From Legionella sp. (lineage in GTDB: Bacteria > Pseudomonadota > Gammaproteobacteria > Legionellales > Legionellaceae): a stretch of DNA of 41,375 nt. Position 1 is the stretch's first letter. Each line of letters starts with the position of its first letter. The stretch is taken from the NCBI GenBank assembly GCA_009995425.1, contig JAACPN010000013.1:1-41375 (forward strand). Reading direction: 5' to 3'. The notes under the pieces are model-generated. The model had not been told where the DNA came from. It saw only the letters and a program-made list of their open reading frames with translations, and did not search any database. Below are positions 1-7,212 of this stretch, piece by piece. Position numbers and translations under genes: made by a program.

Positions 1-45
1 GCAACCAATTGATTTTTAAGTGTTAATTTTTACAGACGGCCAAAG

Positions 46-1260
46 ATGGGTATAGCCAATGGCGAGAATTCCGGTATTGAATTCAAAAGGGATGCTGTTC
101 GCCCTGAGCAGTTGGCAAAAGAGGTGGTGGCTATTGCAAATTTAAAGGGCGGTATGATACTGCTAGGGGTTGAGGACGATGGCACGATCAGCGGTATTCA
201 GCGTCGCAACCTGGAAGAATGGATCATGGATGGTGTGTTTGGTGCCAAGGTTCATCCCATGATTGTTCCATTCTATGAAGAAGTGCAAATGGAGCCGCAT
301 AAACGTGTGGCGGTTATTTCGTTTACAGAAGGCGTCAGTAAACCTTATGTTGTACGAGATAAAGGCAGGGAAGATGTCTATATTCGCATTGGTACGATCT
401 CGCGTTTGGCTACACGTGAACAACAAGCTCGCTTGTTTGCCAGTGGCGGTATATTGCATCCCGAAATTCTCCCTGTGGCAGGAACATCATTTACATCGCT
501 GGATCCGGTAAGACTGCAAGATTACTTGTCAAACGTTATCAAAGATCCGGAAGTGCCTAACAATCGAGACGCATGGATCACGCGGTTGATTGGACTTGGC
601 TTTATGACGGAAGGCATGGGTAAGATGCCTGTCTGTACTATTGCCGGGCTGGTATTATTTGGCGTGTCGCCCAGACGCTATCTACGTCAGGCAGGTGTTC
701 GACTCATGGCGTTTGATGGTATGGAGAAAGATTACAGGGCGTTACTGGATGATGTGTTTGACGGTCCTATGGTAGGTCTTTGGCATAACGACGACCTGGA
801 GCGCACGCTCACCAGGACTGGCTATGGATTAATCGAGCAAATTATTGACAAAATAACCCCATTCATAAGTCATGAACCCGATAAAATTGATGCTGGATTT
901 CGTCGTGAAAGAGTTTGGCATTATCCACGTGAAGCCGTACGAGAATTGGTGATCAATGCATTGGCGCATCGCGATTGGACGCGTTCGGTTGATATTGAAA
1001 TTGTGGTGTATAACGATCGGATGGAGGTCATTAGTCCAGGGATTTTACAAAATTCTATGACGATTGAAAAAATGTTGGCTGGCCAGCGCTCGCCTCGCAA
1101 TCCTTTAATTATTGATGTGTTGAGAGATTATGGTTATGTTGATGCAAGAGGAATGGGCGTGAGAACCAAGATCGTCCCGCTTATGCGGCGATATAATCAA
1201 ACTGAACCTGTGTTTGAACTAACGGATGATTATCTTAAAACAACGTTGCCACGATTCTAA
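46..1260 (+). CDS. AlbA_2 (Schlafen-type) DNA-binding domain protein with RecG-like C-terminal ATPase-fold domain
   Basis: Residues about 8-125 form an AlbA_2 domain: the run ENSGIEFKRD is followed by LAKEVVAIANLKGG and LLGVEDDGTISG, which is the family's signature order. The C-terminal third (about 290-395) has the HATPase_c_4 pattern EAVRELVINALAHRDW, then the NDRMEVISPG and ARGMGVRTK segments, as in proteins often annotated as putative RecG-C-terminal or transcriptional regulators. At 404 residues it looks full length. An in-frame TGA at 10-12 and the family's usual N-terminus support the ATG at 46. It is probably a DNA- or RNA-binding regulator; the substrate cannot be told from sequence. 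Such proteins are frequent in defence and mobile islands, which fits the neighbours. Its stop codon directly abuts a decayed toxin gene on the other strand. Confidence 0.85.
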   Translation: MGIANGENSGIEFKRDAVRPEQLAKEVVAIANLKGGMILLGVEDDGTISGIQRRNLEEWIMDGVFGAKVHPMIVPFYEEVQMEPHKRVAVISFTEGVSKPYVVRDKGREDVYIRIGTISRLATREQQARLFASGGILHPEILPVAGTSFTSLDPVRLQDYLSNVIKDPEVPNNRDAWITRLIGLGFMTEGMGKMPVCTIAGLVLFGVSPRRYLRQAGVRLMAFDGMEKDYRALLDDVFDGPMVGLWHNDDLERTLTRTGYGLIEQIIDKITPFISHEPDKIDAGFRRERVWHYPREAVRELVINALAHRDWTRSVDIEIVVYNDRMEVISPGILQNSMTIEKMLAGQRSPRNPLIIDVLRDYGYVDARGMGVRTKIVPLMRRYNQTEPVFELTDDYLKTTLPRF

Positions 1261-1323
1261 TCATGTGTAATGCTTCTCAAGATTAAGGGTTCGTTTGTTC
1301 TCATCCCATTCAAATTTATTCAT
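1261..1323 (-). pseudogene. BrnT-family toxin remnant (N-terminal fragment)
   Basis: This 20-codon reading frame begins MNKFEWDENKRTLNLEKH, which matches the N-terminus of the BrnT/DUF497 ribonuclease toxins (pattern FEWDxxKxxxNxxKHG). It then diverges and stops, so about three quarters of the protein is gone. No BrnA antitoxin follows. The stop lies exactly against the stop of the AlbA_2 gene, suggesting a recombination junction near 1261-1270. It is a dead gene, or at most a short untested peptide. Confidence 0.6.
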
Positions 1324-1396
1324 CATGAATAAGACATGAGCGAATTACATCTGAAAAGGCGCCTTGAATTTTAGATAAAATGAATTTTTTATCCAT
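1316..1396 (-). pseudogene. 26-codon unrecognised ORF between two toxin remnants
   Basis: The frame starts at an ATG that overlaps the end of the AbiEii-like remnant and overlaps the start of the BrnT remnant by 8 bases. It reads MDKKFILSKIQGAFSDVI and so on for 26 residues. I do not recognise it with confidence. The gapless overlaps on both sides suggest it is the stump of a third gene in an old compact operon rather than chance, but it is too short to be sure. Confidence 0.25.
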
Positions 1397-1559
1397 GGTA
1401 GCGCCGCGTTGCTTCAACAGAGATTAATTTGTCGGCCATAATTTCATTCAGATTTTTAGTCATGATCAAGACATCGCTGTAACCATCGGGTAAAAAATCA
1501 TAATTGGCATTTAAGGTTTGAGGTACTCGTGTATATGCAGGGATGTTATTCAGTGTCAT
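1389..1559 (-). pseudogene. AbiEii-like nucleotidyltransferase toxin remnant
   Basis: The 56-residue frame contains IMTKNLNEIMADKLIS, which resembles the conserved helix of AbiEii/AbiGii nucleotidyltransferases (type IV toxin-antitoxin) where an LxEIxADKL motif precedes the YxRxRDxxDL segment. The frame stops exactly where that second motif should begin, and the catalytic GSxxD N-terminal half is missing. It is therefore an internal fragment of a lost toxin gene. With the two following ORFs it fills the 310-base gap between the AlbA_2 gene and the first ATPase. Confidence 0.5.
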
Positions 1560-1570
1560 TGAATCATGAG

Positions 1571-2893
1571 CTACACAACAACGCCTTGCACCACGCGCAT
1601 CACCGCATACAGCGGATATGATCTTATTTTTTCATGCACTGAATAATTTTGCGTTGAAAAGCGAATACCAAATGGTGCATGATGATTTTCATTTAAAAAC
1701 AAATGCATACTCTTGAGTGTGCTGCCTTTTCCGGTTTTTACTTCGATGGGAATAATGGTTTCGTTTTGTGCGATAAGATAATCAATTTCTGCCTCACTAC
1801 CACGCTGATTGCGTTGCCAATAATACAATGACGCATCTCGGCGTGCGTTGTGATATGCCAATAACTCCTGACCCACAAATGCTTCTGCAATAGCACCTTT
1901 ATTGATAAAGGCATGTTCAGTTTCTAAAATCCACTGTTCTGACGTGAGCCCTAAAATAGTTTGAGTGAGTGCGATATCCATCATGATGACTTTAAAGTAT
2001 TCCGGGTTTGCGCATGCACCGAGTGGAAATCCATGTGCGGTTGTTTGTTGTACGCGTGTGACCACATTGGCTTTTTCTAATAGTTTTAATGCAGGTGCTA
2101 ATTCTCTTTTGCGATAATCGCCGGGGATTTTTGAAAATTGAAACTTACCGCCAAGTTGGGATGGAATTTCTTGAAAAAGATGCTCGACATAACGAATTTG
2201 CGATTTTCTCGCGTATTTTTCAAAATCCTGTTTGTAAGCACGAATTAAATCATGATGCACTTCTTGGCAGCGATGATAATTTTTTTCATCACGCCAAATT
2301 TGAACGGCTTGTGGCATCCCACCAATGGCTATGTATTCACCAAATAAACGTAACGCTTTTTCATGTACGACAGAAATAAAGGGATTATTTGGATCTCTGG
2401 TTAGAATGCCATCTGCCAACGCATTTTCTCCGAGCGCCCATAAAAATTCTTTGAATGACATGGGATACATACGTAAAAATTGAACACGACCCACCGGCAT
2501 ACCTACGTGTTCCGTGGCAAAATCTAATAAAGATCCAGCTGCAATAACATGAAGTTCTGGCATTAATTCATAAAAATATCGCAATGCGATCAATACGCGC
2601 GGGCAAGCTTGCACTTCATCCAAAAATAACAATGTCTTGCCAGGAATAATATTCAGGTTAGGTAAAATGAGTCGTAGATCGGTGAGGATTTTATGCGGAT
2701 CTAAATCACCTTCAAAAAATGGATAAAGCGTTGGCTGTTGCTCAAAATTAAGTTCGACTATGTTTTCAAAAGTTTCACCAAATTGTCGAACAGTGGTTGT
2801 CTTCCCAATTTGGCGAGCACCTCGAATAATGAGAGGCATACGGCCGTTGCTTTTTTTCCATTCTATCAAATAGTTATATGATTCACGCTTCAT
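1571..2893 (-). CDS. AAA_14/DUF4143 family ATPase (ATPase F)
   Basis: This 440-residue protein has a Walker A motif GARQIGKT at 25-32, a Walker B LLFLDE at 88-93 and the family's AAGSLLDF sensor-like motif at 118-125. A middle DUF4143 region follows. The C-terminus has E369-I-D371 and E384-V-K386, the D...ExK arrangement of a PD-(D/E)XK nuclease-like fold. The family (COG1373) is widespread in bacteria and archaea, often in many copies, and has no settled function. Its closest relatives in the window are the ATPases at 4480 and 17652, which share the MKR...L..W...RxPLI start. The ATG at 2893 fits that pattern. No Shine-Dalgarno sequence is visible; a tandem 10-base repeat occupies the leader instead. 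Confidence 0.88.
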   Translation of the reverse strand: MKRESYNYLIEWKKSNGRMPLIIRGARQIGKTTTVRQFGETFENIVELNFEQQPTLYPFFEGDLDPHKILTDLRLILPNLNIIPGKTLLFLDEVQACPRVLIALRYFYELMPELHVIAAGSLLDFATEHVGMPVGRVQFLRMYPMSFKEFLWALGENALADGILTRDPNNPFISVVHEKALRLFGEYIAIGGMPQAVQIWRDEKNYHRCQEVHHDLIRAYKQDFEKYARKSQIRYVEHLFQEIPSQLGGKFQFSKIPGDYRKRELAPALKLLEKANVVTRVQQTTAHGFPLGACANPEYFKVIMMDIALTQTILGLTSEQWILETEHAFINKGAIAEAFVGQELLAYHNARRDASLYYWQRNQRGSEAEIDYLIAQNETIIPIEVKTGKGSTLKSMHLFLNENHHAPFGIRFSTQNYSVHEKIRSYPLYAVMRVVQGVVV

Positions 2894-2896
2894 TTT

Positions 2897-2919
2897 GGTT
2901 GTTTTGCACGGTTGTTTTG
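2897..2919 (-). repeat. Tandem direct repeat in the leader of ATPase F
   Basis: On the plus strand GGTTGTTTTG occurs at 2897-2906 and again, exactly, at 2910-2919 (period 13). In the transcript of the leftward gene this reads CAAAACAACC twice, just before the ATG, where a ribosome binding site would be expected. It lies between the predicted transcription start and the start codon, so it could be a translational or transcriptional operator. Confidence 0.55.
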
Positions 2920-2924
2920 ATATG

Positions 2925-2953
2925 ATTATGGTCTAAAAAGCCGGTTATTTCAA
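2925..2953 (-). promoter_or_regulatory. Predicted sigma-70 promoter of ATPase F
   Basis: Reading leftwards, TTGAAA (2953-2948) is followed after 17 bases by CATAAT (2930-2925). Each hexamer matches the consensus at five of six positions. Transcription would begin near 2918, directly ahead of the tandem 10-base repeat. Confidence 0.5.
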
Positions 2954-2981
2954 GAGTTTATGGTTAAAAAGCACGGGACAT

Positions 2982-3055
2982 GACATTTTCGAATATCTGA
3001 TCCGAAATTACTGACGACAAGTTGAAACATTGCAATGTGTAGAGTGATATAGCAT
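2982..3055. repeat. Diverged intergenic repeat, copy 1
   Basis: This stretch matches 8781-8862 in order: a GACAT block, then GATATC/GAATATC, then TGAAA, TTGCA and TGTAGAGT, at roughly two-thirds identity by eye. It includes the perfect palindrome ACATTGCAATGT (3027-3038). No coding potential is seen between 2894 and 3060. It may be the upstream region of a deleted ATPase gene, because copy 2 sits ahead of one. Confidence 0.45.
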
Positions 3056-3060
3056 CCCAC

Positions 3061-4224
3061 TCATAGGGCTGAAACAAAACTGCGCCACGGCATGAGTTGA
3101 ACATTACCTAATTGTTTGAAGTCATCTCCAGCATAAACAAGCAACGGTTTTACTGCCGTATCACTCATGGTCTGCTGAATTTTTTTTAATCCGAGTAGCT
3201 GCTTGGGTGTGATGGTTTGACCTGATTTGGCTTCTAATGCAACAAGTTGATCTGCTTGCTCAACGAGCAGATCAATTTCAAGCCCTGCGTGTTCTCGCCA
3301 GTAATAAAGCGCCGGACGTTTGCCAACAGCAAAGCTCGTTTTGATTATCTCAGCGATAACAAAACCTTCAAATATTGCACCACGACTCGCATGAAAGGAT
3401 AAGTGCTCGGGAGATTCTATGCCTAAAAGGTGGCTTACAATGGCTGTGTCGTAAAAGTAGAGCTTGCTTCGTTTTGATAATCGTTTTCGGTAACTTTTGT
3501 AAAAGGGTTGTAATCGAAAAACTAAATAACTTGCTTCTAAAATACTCAACCAATGCATGACTTGGGTTTGCGATAAGCCTAAAGCTACGGCTATTTGGCT
3601 GGCATTAAATTCTTGTCCGTGTTGGCCTGCGCAATGTTTTAAAAATAATTGAAACTGGGAGAGGTTGCGAACTTGCGTGATGCTCCGAACATCACGCTCT
3701 AAATATGTTTTAATGTAACTGTCGTACCAAAGTGTTGTGGGAAGATTTTCATGGTAAGGGCGAGGATAAGCACCATGATAAAGAAACTCAAAGAGTGAGG
3801 GTGCCTTTGAGCTAGGTGCAGACATGTATTCCGCATAAGTCAGGGGTAAAAGTTCAAAAAGTGCCGCGCGTCCTGCAAGGGTTTGACTGATTTTTTCGGC
3901 CAATAAAAAGTTTTGTGATCCAGATAAAATAATTTTAACAGTGTCTTGTTTGATATCAACGTATTCTTGGATGTATGAAAAAATATCGGGATAATTTTGT
4001 GCCTCGTCAATGATCAGGCCTTGAGTCGCACCTTGTAAAAAGCCGCGCGGATCAGCCTCTACGAATAAGCGTTGATCGGGCGATTCGAGACTGATGTAAG
4101 TAAAATCAGGAAATGAGTGACGTAATAGCGTCGTTTTACCACTTTGTCGAGGTCCTGTTAAAACCGTTACAGGGAACGATGCTACGGCTTGTAAAAGCGT
4201 ATCGGTTAATTGTCGTTTAAACAT
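3061..4224 (-). CDS. AAA_14/DUF4143 family ATPase (ATPase A)
   Basis: This 387-residue protein has a Walker A GPRQSGKT (24-31), a Walker B GLIIDEAQ (69-76) and a sensor-like LSGSQNFLL. A middle helix-turn-helix-like stretch contains IAVALGLSQTQVMHWLSIL, as in the winged-helix part of DUF4143 proteins. The C-terminus carries E316-I-D318 and E331-A-K333, matching a PD-(D/E)XK-like fold. It belongs to a different subgroup from ATPases B, F and G. The ATG at 4224 lies about 24 bases after the predicted transcription start. It is divergent from ATPase B, and each has its own palindrome pair, so the two seem to be controlled separately. Function is unknown beyond ATP binding and likely DNA interaction. 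Confidence 0.87.
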   Translation of the reverse strand: MFKRQLTDTLLQAVASFPVTVLTGPRQSGKTTLLRHSFPDFTYISLESPDQRLFVEADPRGFLQGATQGLIIDEAQNYPDIFSYIQEYVDIKQDTVKIILSGSQNFLLAEKISQTLAGRAALFELLPLTYAEYMSAPSSKAPSLFEFLYHGAYPRPYHENLPTTLWYDSYIKTYLERDVRSITQVRNLSQFQLFLKHCAGQHGQEFNASQIAVALGLSQTQVMHWLSILEASYLVFRLQPFYKSYRKRLSKRSKLYFYDTAIVSHLLGIESPEHLSFHASRGAIFEGFVIAEIIKTSFAVGKRPALYYWREHAGLEIDLLVEQADQLVALEAKSGQTITPKQLLGLKKIQQTMSDTAVKPLLVYAGDDFKQLGNVQLMPWRSFVSAL

Positions 4225-4254
4225 GAAATACTTTTTTTATACATTAATAGATTC

Positions 4255-4307
4255 AGCATAGCAAATAACTTGTAAGTTTCCAACTATTACTTACGAACTT
4301 ACAAGTT
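4255..4307 (-). promoter_or_regulatory. Promoter of ATPase A with two inverted dyads (operator-like)
   Basis: AACTTGTAAGTT (4267-4278) and its reverse complement AACTTACAAGTT (4296-4307) are each self-palindromic and lie 29 bp apart centre to centre. Reading leftwards, TTGGAA (4283-4278), a 17-base spacer and TATGCT (4260-4255) form a plausible promoter. The proximal dyad therefore fills most of the -35/-10 spacer and the distal one lies just upstream of -35, as expected for a repressor operator pair. Confidence 0.6.
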
Positions 4308-4422
4308 AATCTTGATTAATTGCTCCCTACGTTACCTATAAATAAGCAGGTACACTGGTTTATTAGTGCTTTTTTATTACTATACGGGTGGCATTGTGCT
4401 GAATTTTCTGAGTCAGTATACC

Positions 4423-4471
4423 TTTTTTGGTTCCAAAAAATATGATAGATTACATTTTTTGGAACCAAAAA
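4423..4471 (+). promoter_or_regulatory. Operator-like inverted dyad pair upstream of ATPase B
   Basis: TTTTTTGGTTCCAAAAAA (4423-4440) and TTTTTTGGAACCAAAAA (4455-4471) are near-perfect palindromes and reverse complements of each other. Their centres are 32 bp apart. The second ends 8 bases before the chosen ATG at 4480, leaving only AGAG as a weak ribosome binding site. The stretch between them contains the -10-like hexamer TATGAT. A protein bound here could block transcription, translation initiation or both. Confidence 0.6.
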
Positions 4472-4479
4472 GAGTTTTC

Positions 4480-5784
4480 ATGAAGCGTCATATTATTAAA
4501 GAACTGTGCCAATGGCAAAAAAGTACGCGCCGTAAACCACTGATTGTGATGGGGGCGAGACAGGTAGGTAAAACCACAAGTTTAAAACATTTCGCAGCAA
4601 CGTATTATAAAAATAGCGTGTATTTAAATTTTGAAGATGAACCTCATTTAAAGTCCCTTTTTGAGGGGAGCTTAAATCCAAACTATTTGCTGAAAGCCAT
4701 TAAAATTGAAAAGGAAACAGCCATCAATCCGGGTGATACACTCATTGTGTTTGATGAAATACAAGCCTGTCCACGGGCTTTAAATAGCCTGAAATATTTT
4801 CATGAAACCGCCAATGAATATCATGTGGCTTCGGCGGGATCATTGCTTGGTGTTAAATTATTAAACACCGAGGGTTTTCCTGTCGGAAAAGTGGATTTTT
4901 TAGATATGTATCCCCTTAGTTTTTTTGAATTTTTAAAAGCTATTGGAAAACAGGAGTTAGAACAGTTTTTATCATCATTAAGTGCTTGCGAACCACTGCC
5001 TGGGAATATTCATGAAACGTGTTTATCGCTTTTTCGTGATTATTTGTATATTGGTGGCATGCCGGAAGCGATTGCTACGTATTTAGAGACCGATGCATTC
5101 GATAAAGTGCGAGAGGTTCATGATGCGATTTTGCGGGGATACAGCTTGGATTTTTCTAAACATGCGCCGTCAGATCAGATCATGAAAATTAATCAGGTGT
5201 GGCAAAATATACCAAGCCAATTAGCCAAGGAAAATAAAAAATTTATTTATTCTATATTGCGCAAAGGTGCGCGAGCAAAAGAATTTGAAATGGCCATTCA
5301 ATGGCTTAATGAAGCTCGTCTTGTTTATAAGACTTATCAAGTTTCTACCCCAAAAATTCCGTTAAAAGCCTATGCGCAATTTGAGTTTTTTAAGATCTAT
5401 TTGCTGGATGCAGGCTTGCTAGGTGCGATGACGAATCTTTCAGCCCAGACCTTATTAAGAGGAAATCAACTATTTCAAGAATTTAAAGGCGCTTACATTG
5501 AGACTTTTGTCGCTCAAACATTAAGGCAGCTTAGTTTTGATTTATATTACTGGACGAGCGAAGGGAAAGCCGAACTAGATTTTATGATGGAATACGATGG
5601 CTTGGTGTATCCTTTAGAAGTTAAATCCGGATCATCTAATAAAAAGAAAAGTTTACTCACGTATGCGCAAAAATACCAACCCCATTTAACCATTAGAGTC
5701 TCGCCGATGAATTTATGTCGGCAAGAAAGTATGCTAAACTGTCCTCTTTATCTATTGGAACAATTACCACAATTGATGTCATAA
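4480..5784 (+). CDS. AAA_14/DUF4143 family ATPase (ATPase B)
   Basis: From the ATG at 4480 the protein has 434 residues: Walker A GARQVGKT (25-32), Walker B TLIVFDE, sensor-like SAGSLLGV, DUF4143 middle region, and a C-terminal E365-L-D367 with E380-V-K382 (PD-(D/E)XK-like). The frame is open back to 4366, but the upstream part would run through the palindrome pair. Homology to ATPases F and G, which begin MKR, favours 4480. It is monocistronic and convergent with ATPase C (11-base gap). It is clearly related to F and G, so these three are paralogues that do not sit next to each other. Confidence 0.87.
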   Translation: MKRHIIKELCQWQKSTRRKPLIVMGARQVGKTTSLKHFAATYYKNSVYLNFEDEPHLKSLFEGSLNPNYLLKAIKIEKETAINPGDTLIVFDEIQACPRALNSLKYFHETANEYHVASAGSLLGVKLLNTEGFPVGKVDFLDMYPLSFFEFLKAIGKQELEQFLSSLSACEPLPGNIHETCLSLFRDYLYIGGMPEAIATYLETDAFDKVREVHDAILRGYSLDFSKHAPSDQIMKINQVWQNIPSQLAKENKKFIYSILRKGARAKEFEMAIQWLNEARLVYKTYQVSTPKIPLKAYAQFEFFKIYLLDAGLLGAMTNLSAQTLLRGNQLFQEFKGAYIETFVAQTLRQLSFDLYYWTSEGKAELDFMMEYDGLVYPLEVKSGSSNKKKSLLTYAQKYQPHLTIRVSPMNLCRQESMLNCPLYLLEQLPQLMS

Positions 5785-5795
5785 GAAAATTTAAC

Positions 5796-7115
5796 CTAAA
5801 CATCAAACATCTCATCAAGCGATAGCCCTTGATAGATTATTTTGTAACCGCTCAAGTGCTTATTCACCAAAGCATGTGCCTTGTGCTCTAATTCACGTAA
5901 GTTAATACGGTTTACAGAGCGTTTTACTTCCGCAATGATGGCAAATTTTTCTCGTTCATTTACCGCAATAATATCAATTTCGTTTTGGTTCCCTCGCTCC
6001 CAGTAGTTGCCAATGAGGTTGAATTGTTTTGATTTTTTGAACTTTTCAACAAAATATTTTTCCAAAAATCGGCCTGAAAATGTACTAAAATCATCTTTAA
6101 TGATTGATTTGACATAGTCATAGTTTTCAATTTCGATGGCGCTTTGATATTTATAAATAAATCGAAACCAAAAGTTTAAAAAATTATCTTCCATGGCATA
6201 TTTTTGCGTTCGACTGTTGGGTTTGGAAAAAATCGGTTTGATGGTTTTGATAATACCAAAATCATGTTCTAGTCGATCTAAATATCCCCCAATACTTTTG
6301 CCTAAAATGGATTCAATTTCAGGGCGTGACGTTTTGGAGCTTGCGATGAGTGAGAGAATAGAAAAATAGGTTGTGTAATCTTTGCCAAATTCTTCAATCA
6401 AGAGATCGCGACCCTCATGAATAAAGACAGAACTGTTTTCAAAAAAAACATCCAGAATTGCATCAAGATCAAAGGCTTGGTTGTCAGCTAATAATTCAAC
6501 ATATTTTGCCATACCACCGGTAATCGTATAGAAAGCCAGCATGGATTTAGATGTTATTGGAGCATGGTAATCAACAAAAATGTCGCGTAGCGTTTGAATG
6601 CTGAAAGGCTTTAAAAACATTTTTTTATTGGCGCGCCCATAAAGAGGCTCTTTGGCATGCTCGAAAATTTTATGCATGAGTGAGTAAATTGAGCCCGACA
6701 AGACTAAATTTAACTTGGAATGATCTTTGTAACGATCCCAAAGGTTTTGTATCTCTGAGTAAATGGCTGCGTTGATATTAAAAAATTCCTGAAATTCATC
6801 AATCACCAACGTAAAATGACGTGTTGTAGATAGCTCAAGTAAATATTCAAAAAGTTGAGAGAACAGTACAAAGTTGCCATGAACTTTAACGCCGAGAATA
6901 GATTCAATTTGTGTTTTGAACTCATGGCATAACAGCGGTTCAGATTTTTTGGAAACAAAAAAATACACCCGATCATGAGGGTAGGCTGTTAAGATTAATT
7001 TTGTCTTGCCCACCCGTCGTCGGCCAACGATAAATGTCATTTGTGCAGTCTGCATGGACTTAATAGCCATGTTATGCAAGGTTTGTAATTCTATTTCACG
7101 ATTATAAAACCTCAT
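5796..7115 (-). CDS. Archaeal-ATPase/DUF234 family P-loop ATPase (ATPase C)
   Basis: From the ATG at 7115 this is a 439-residue protein of the ATPase_2/DUF234 class (COG1672). It has an N-terminal FYNREIELQTL, Walker A GRRRVGKT (31-38), Walker B TLVIDEFQEF and sensor-like LSGSIYSLM. A winged-helix-like stretch around SRPEIESILGKSIGGYLDRL is followed by a DUF234 region and a C-terminal NEIDIIAV...AEVKRS, another PD-(D/E)XK-like signature. The frame is open to 7250, but that would overlap the end of ATPase D and lies upstream of the family's usual start. The role is unknown. The overall architecture (ATPase, winged helix, nuclease-like fold) matches the DUF4143 genes around it although the family is different. 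Confidence 0.85.
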   Translation of the reverse strand: MRFYNREIELQTLHNMAIKSMQTAQMTFIVGRRRVGKTKLILTAYPHDRVYFFVSKKSEPLLCHEFKTQIESILGVKVHGNFVLFSQLFEYLLELSTTRHFTLVIDEFQEFFNINAAIYSEIQNLWDRYKDHSKLNLVLSGSIYSLMHKIFEHAKEPLYGRANKKMFLKPFSIQTLRDIFVDYHAPITSKSMLAFYTITGGMAKYVELLADNQAFDLDAILDVFFENSSVFIHEGRDLLIEEFGKDYTTYFSILSLIASSKTSRPEIESILGKSIGGYLDRLEHDFGIIKTIKPIFSKPNSRTQKYAMEDNFLNFWFRFIYKYQSAIEIENYDYVKSIIKDDFSTFSGRFLEKYFVEKFKKSKQFNLIGNYWERGNQNEIDIIAVNEREKFAIIAEVKRSVNRINLRELEHKAHALVNKHLSGYKIIYQGLSLDEMFDV

Positions 7116-7126
7116 GATAGCAACCA

Positions 7127-7166
7127 ATATTACAGTAATGTATATTGCTATAATATCAGTATAATA
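7127..7166 (-). promoter_or_regulatory. AT-rich dyad and direct repeat upstream of ATPase C
   Basis: ATTACAGTAAT (7129-7139) is a perfect palindrome around a central base. TATAATA occurs at 7149-7155 and 7160-7166 around TCAG. The two CAGT-centred units are about 24 bp apart. The signal is weaker than for neighbouring genes because the sequence is so AT-rich, but position and layout are alike. The units lie 12-51 bases upstream of the ATG. Confidence 0.35.
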
Positions 7167-7212
7167 AAAAAGTTGCACGTATGTGCTGGTAGATATGTAC
7201 CCAAAAGAGAGC

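Noticed and set aside
4366-4479. N-terminal extension of ATPase B by 38 residues
   Set aside because: It would translate the palindrome pair and is not shared with the paralogues F and G, which start MKR as at 4480.
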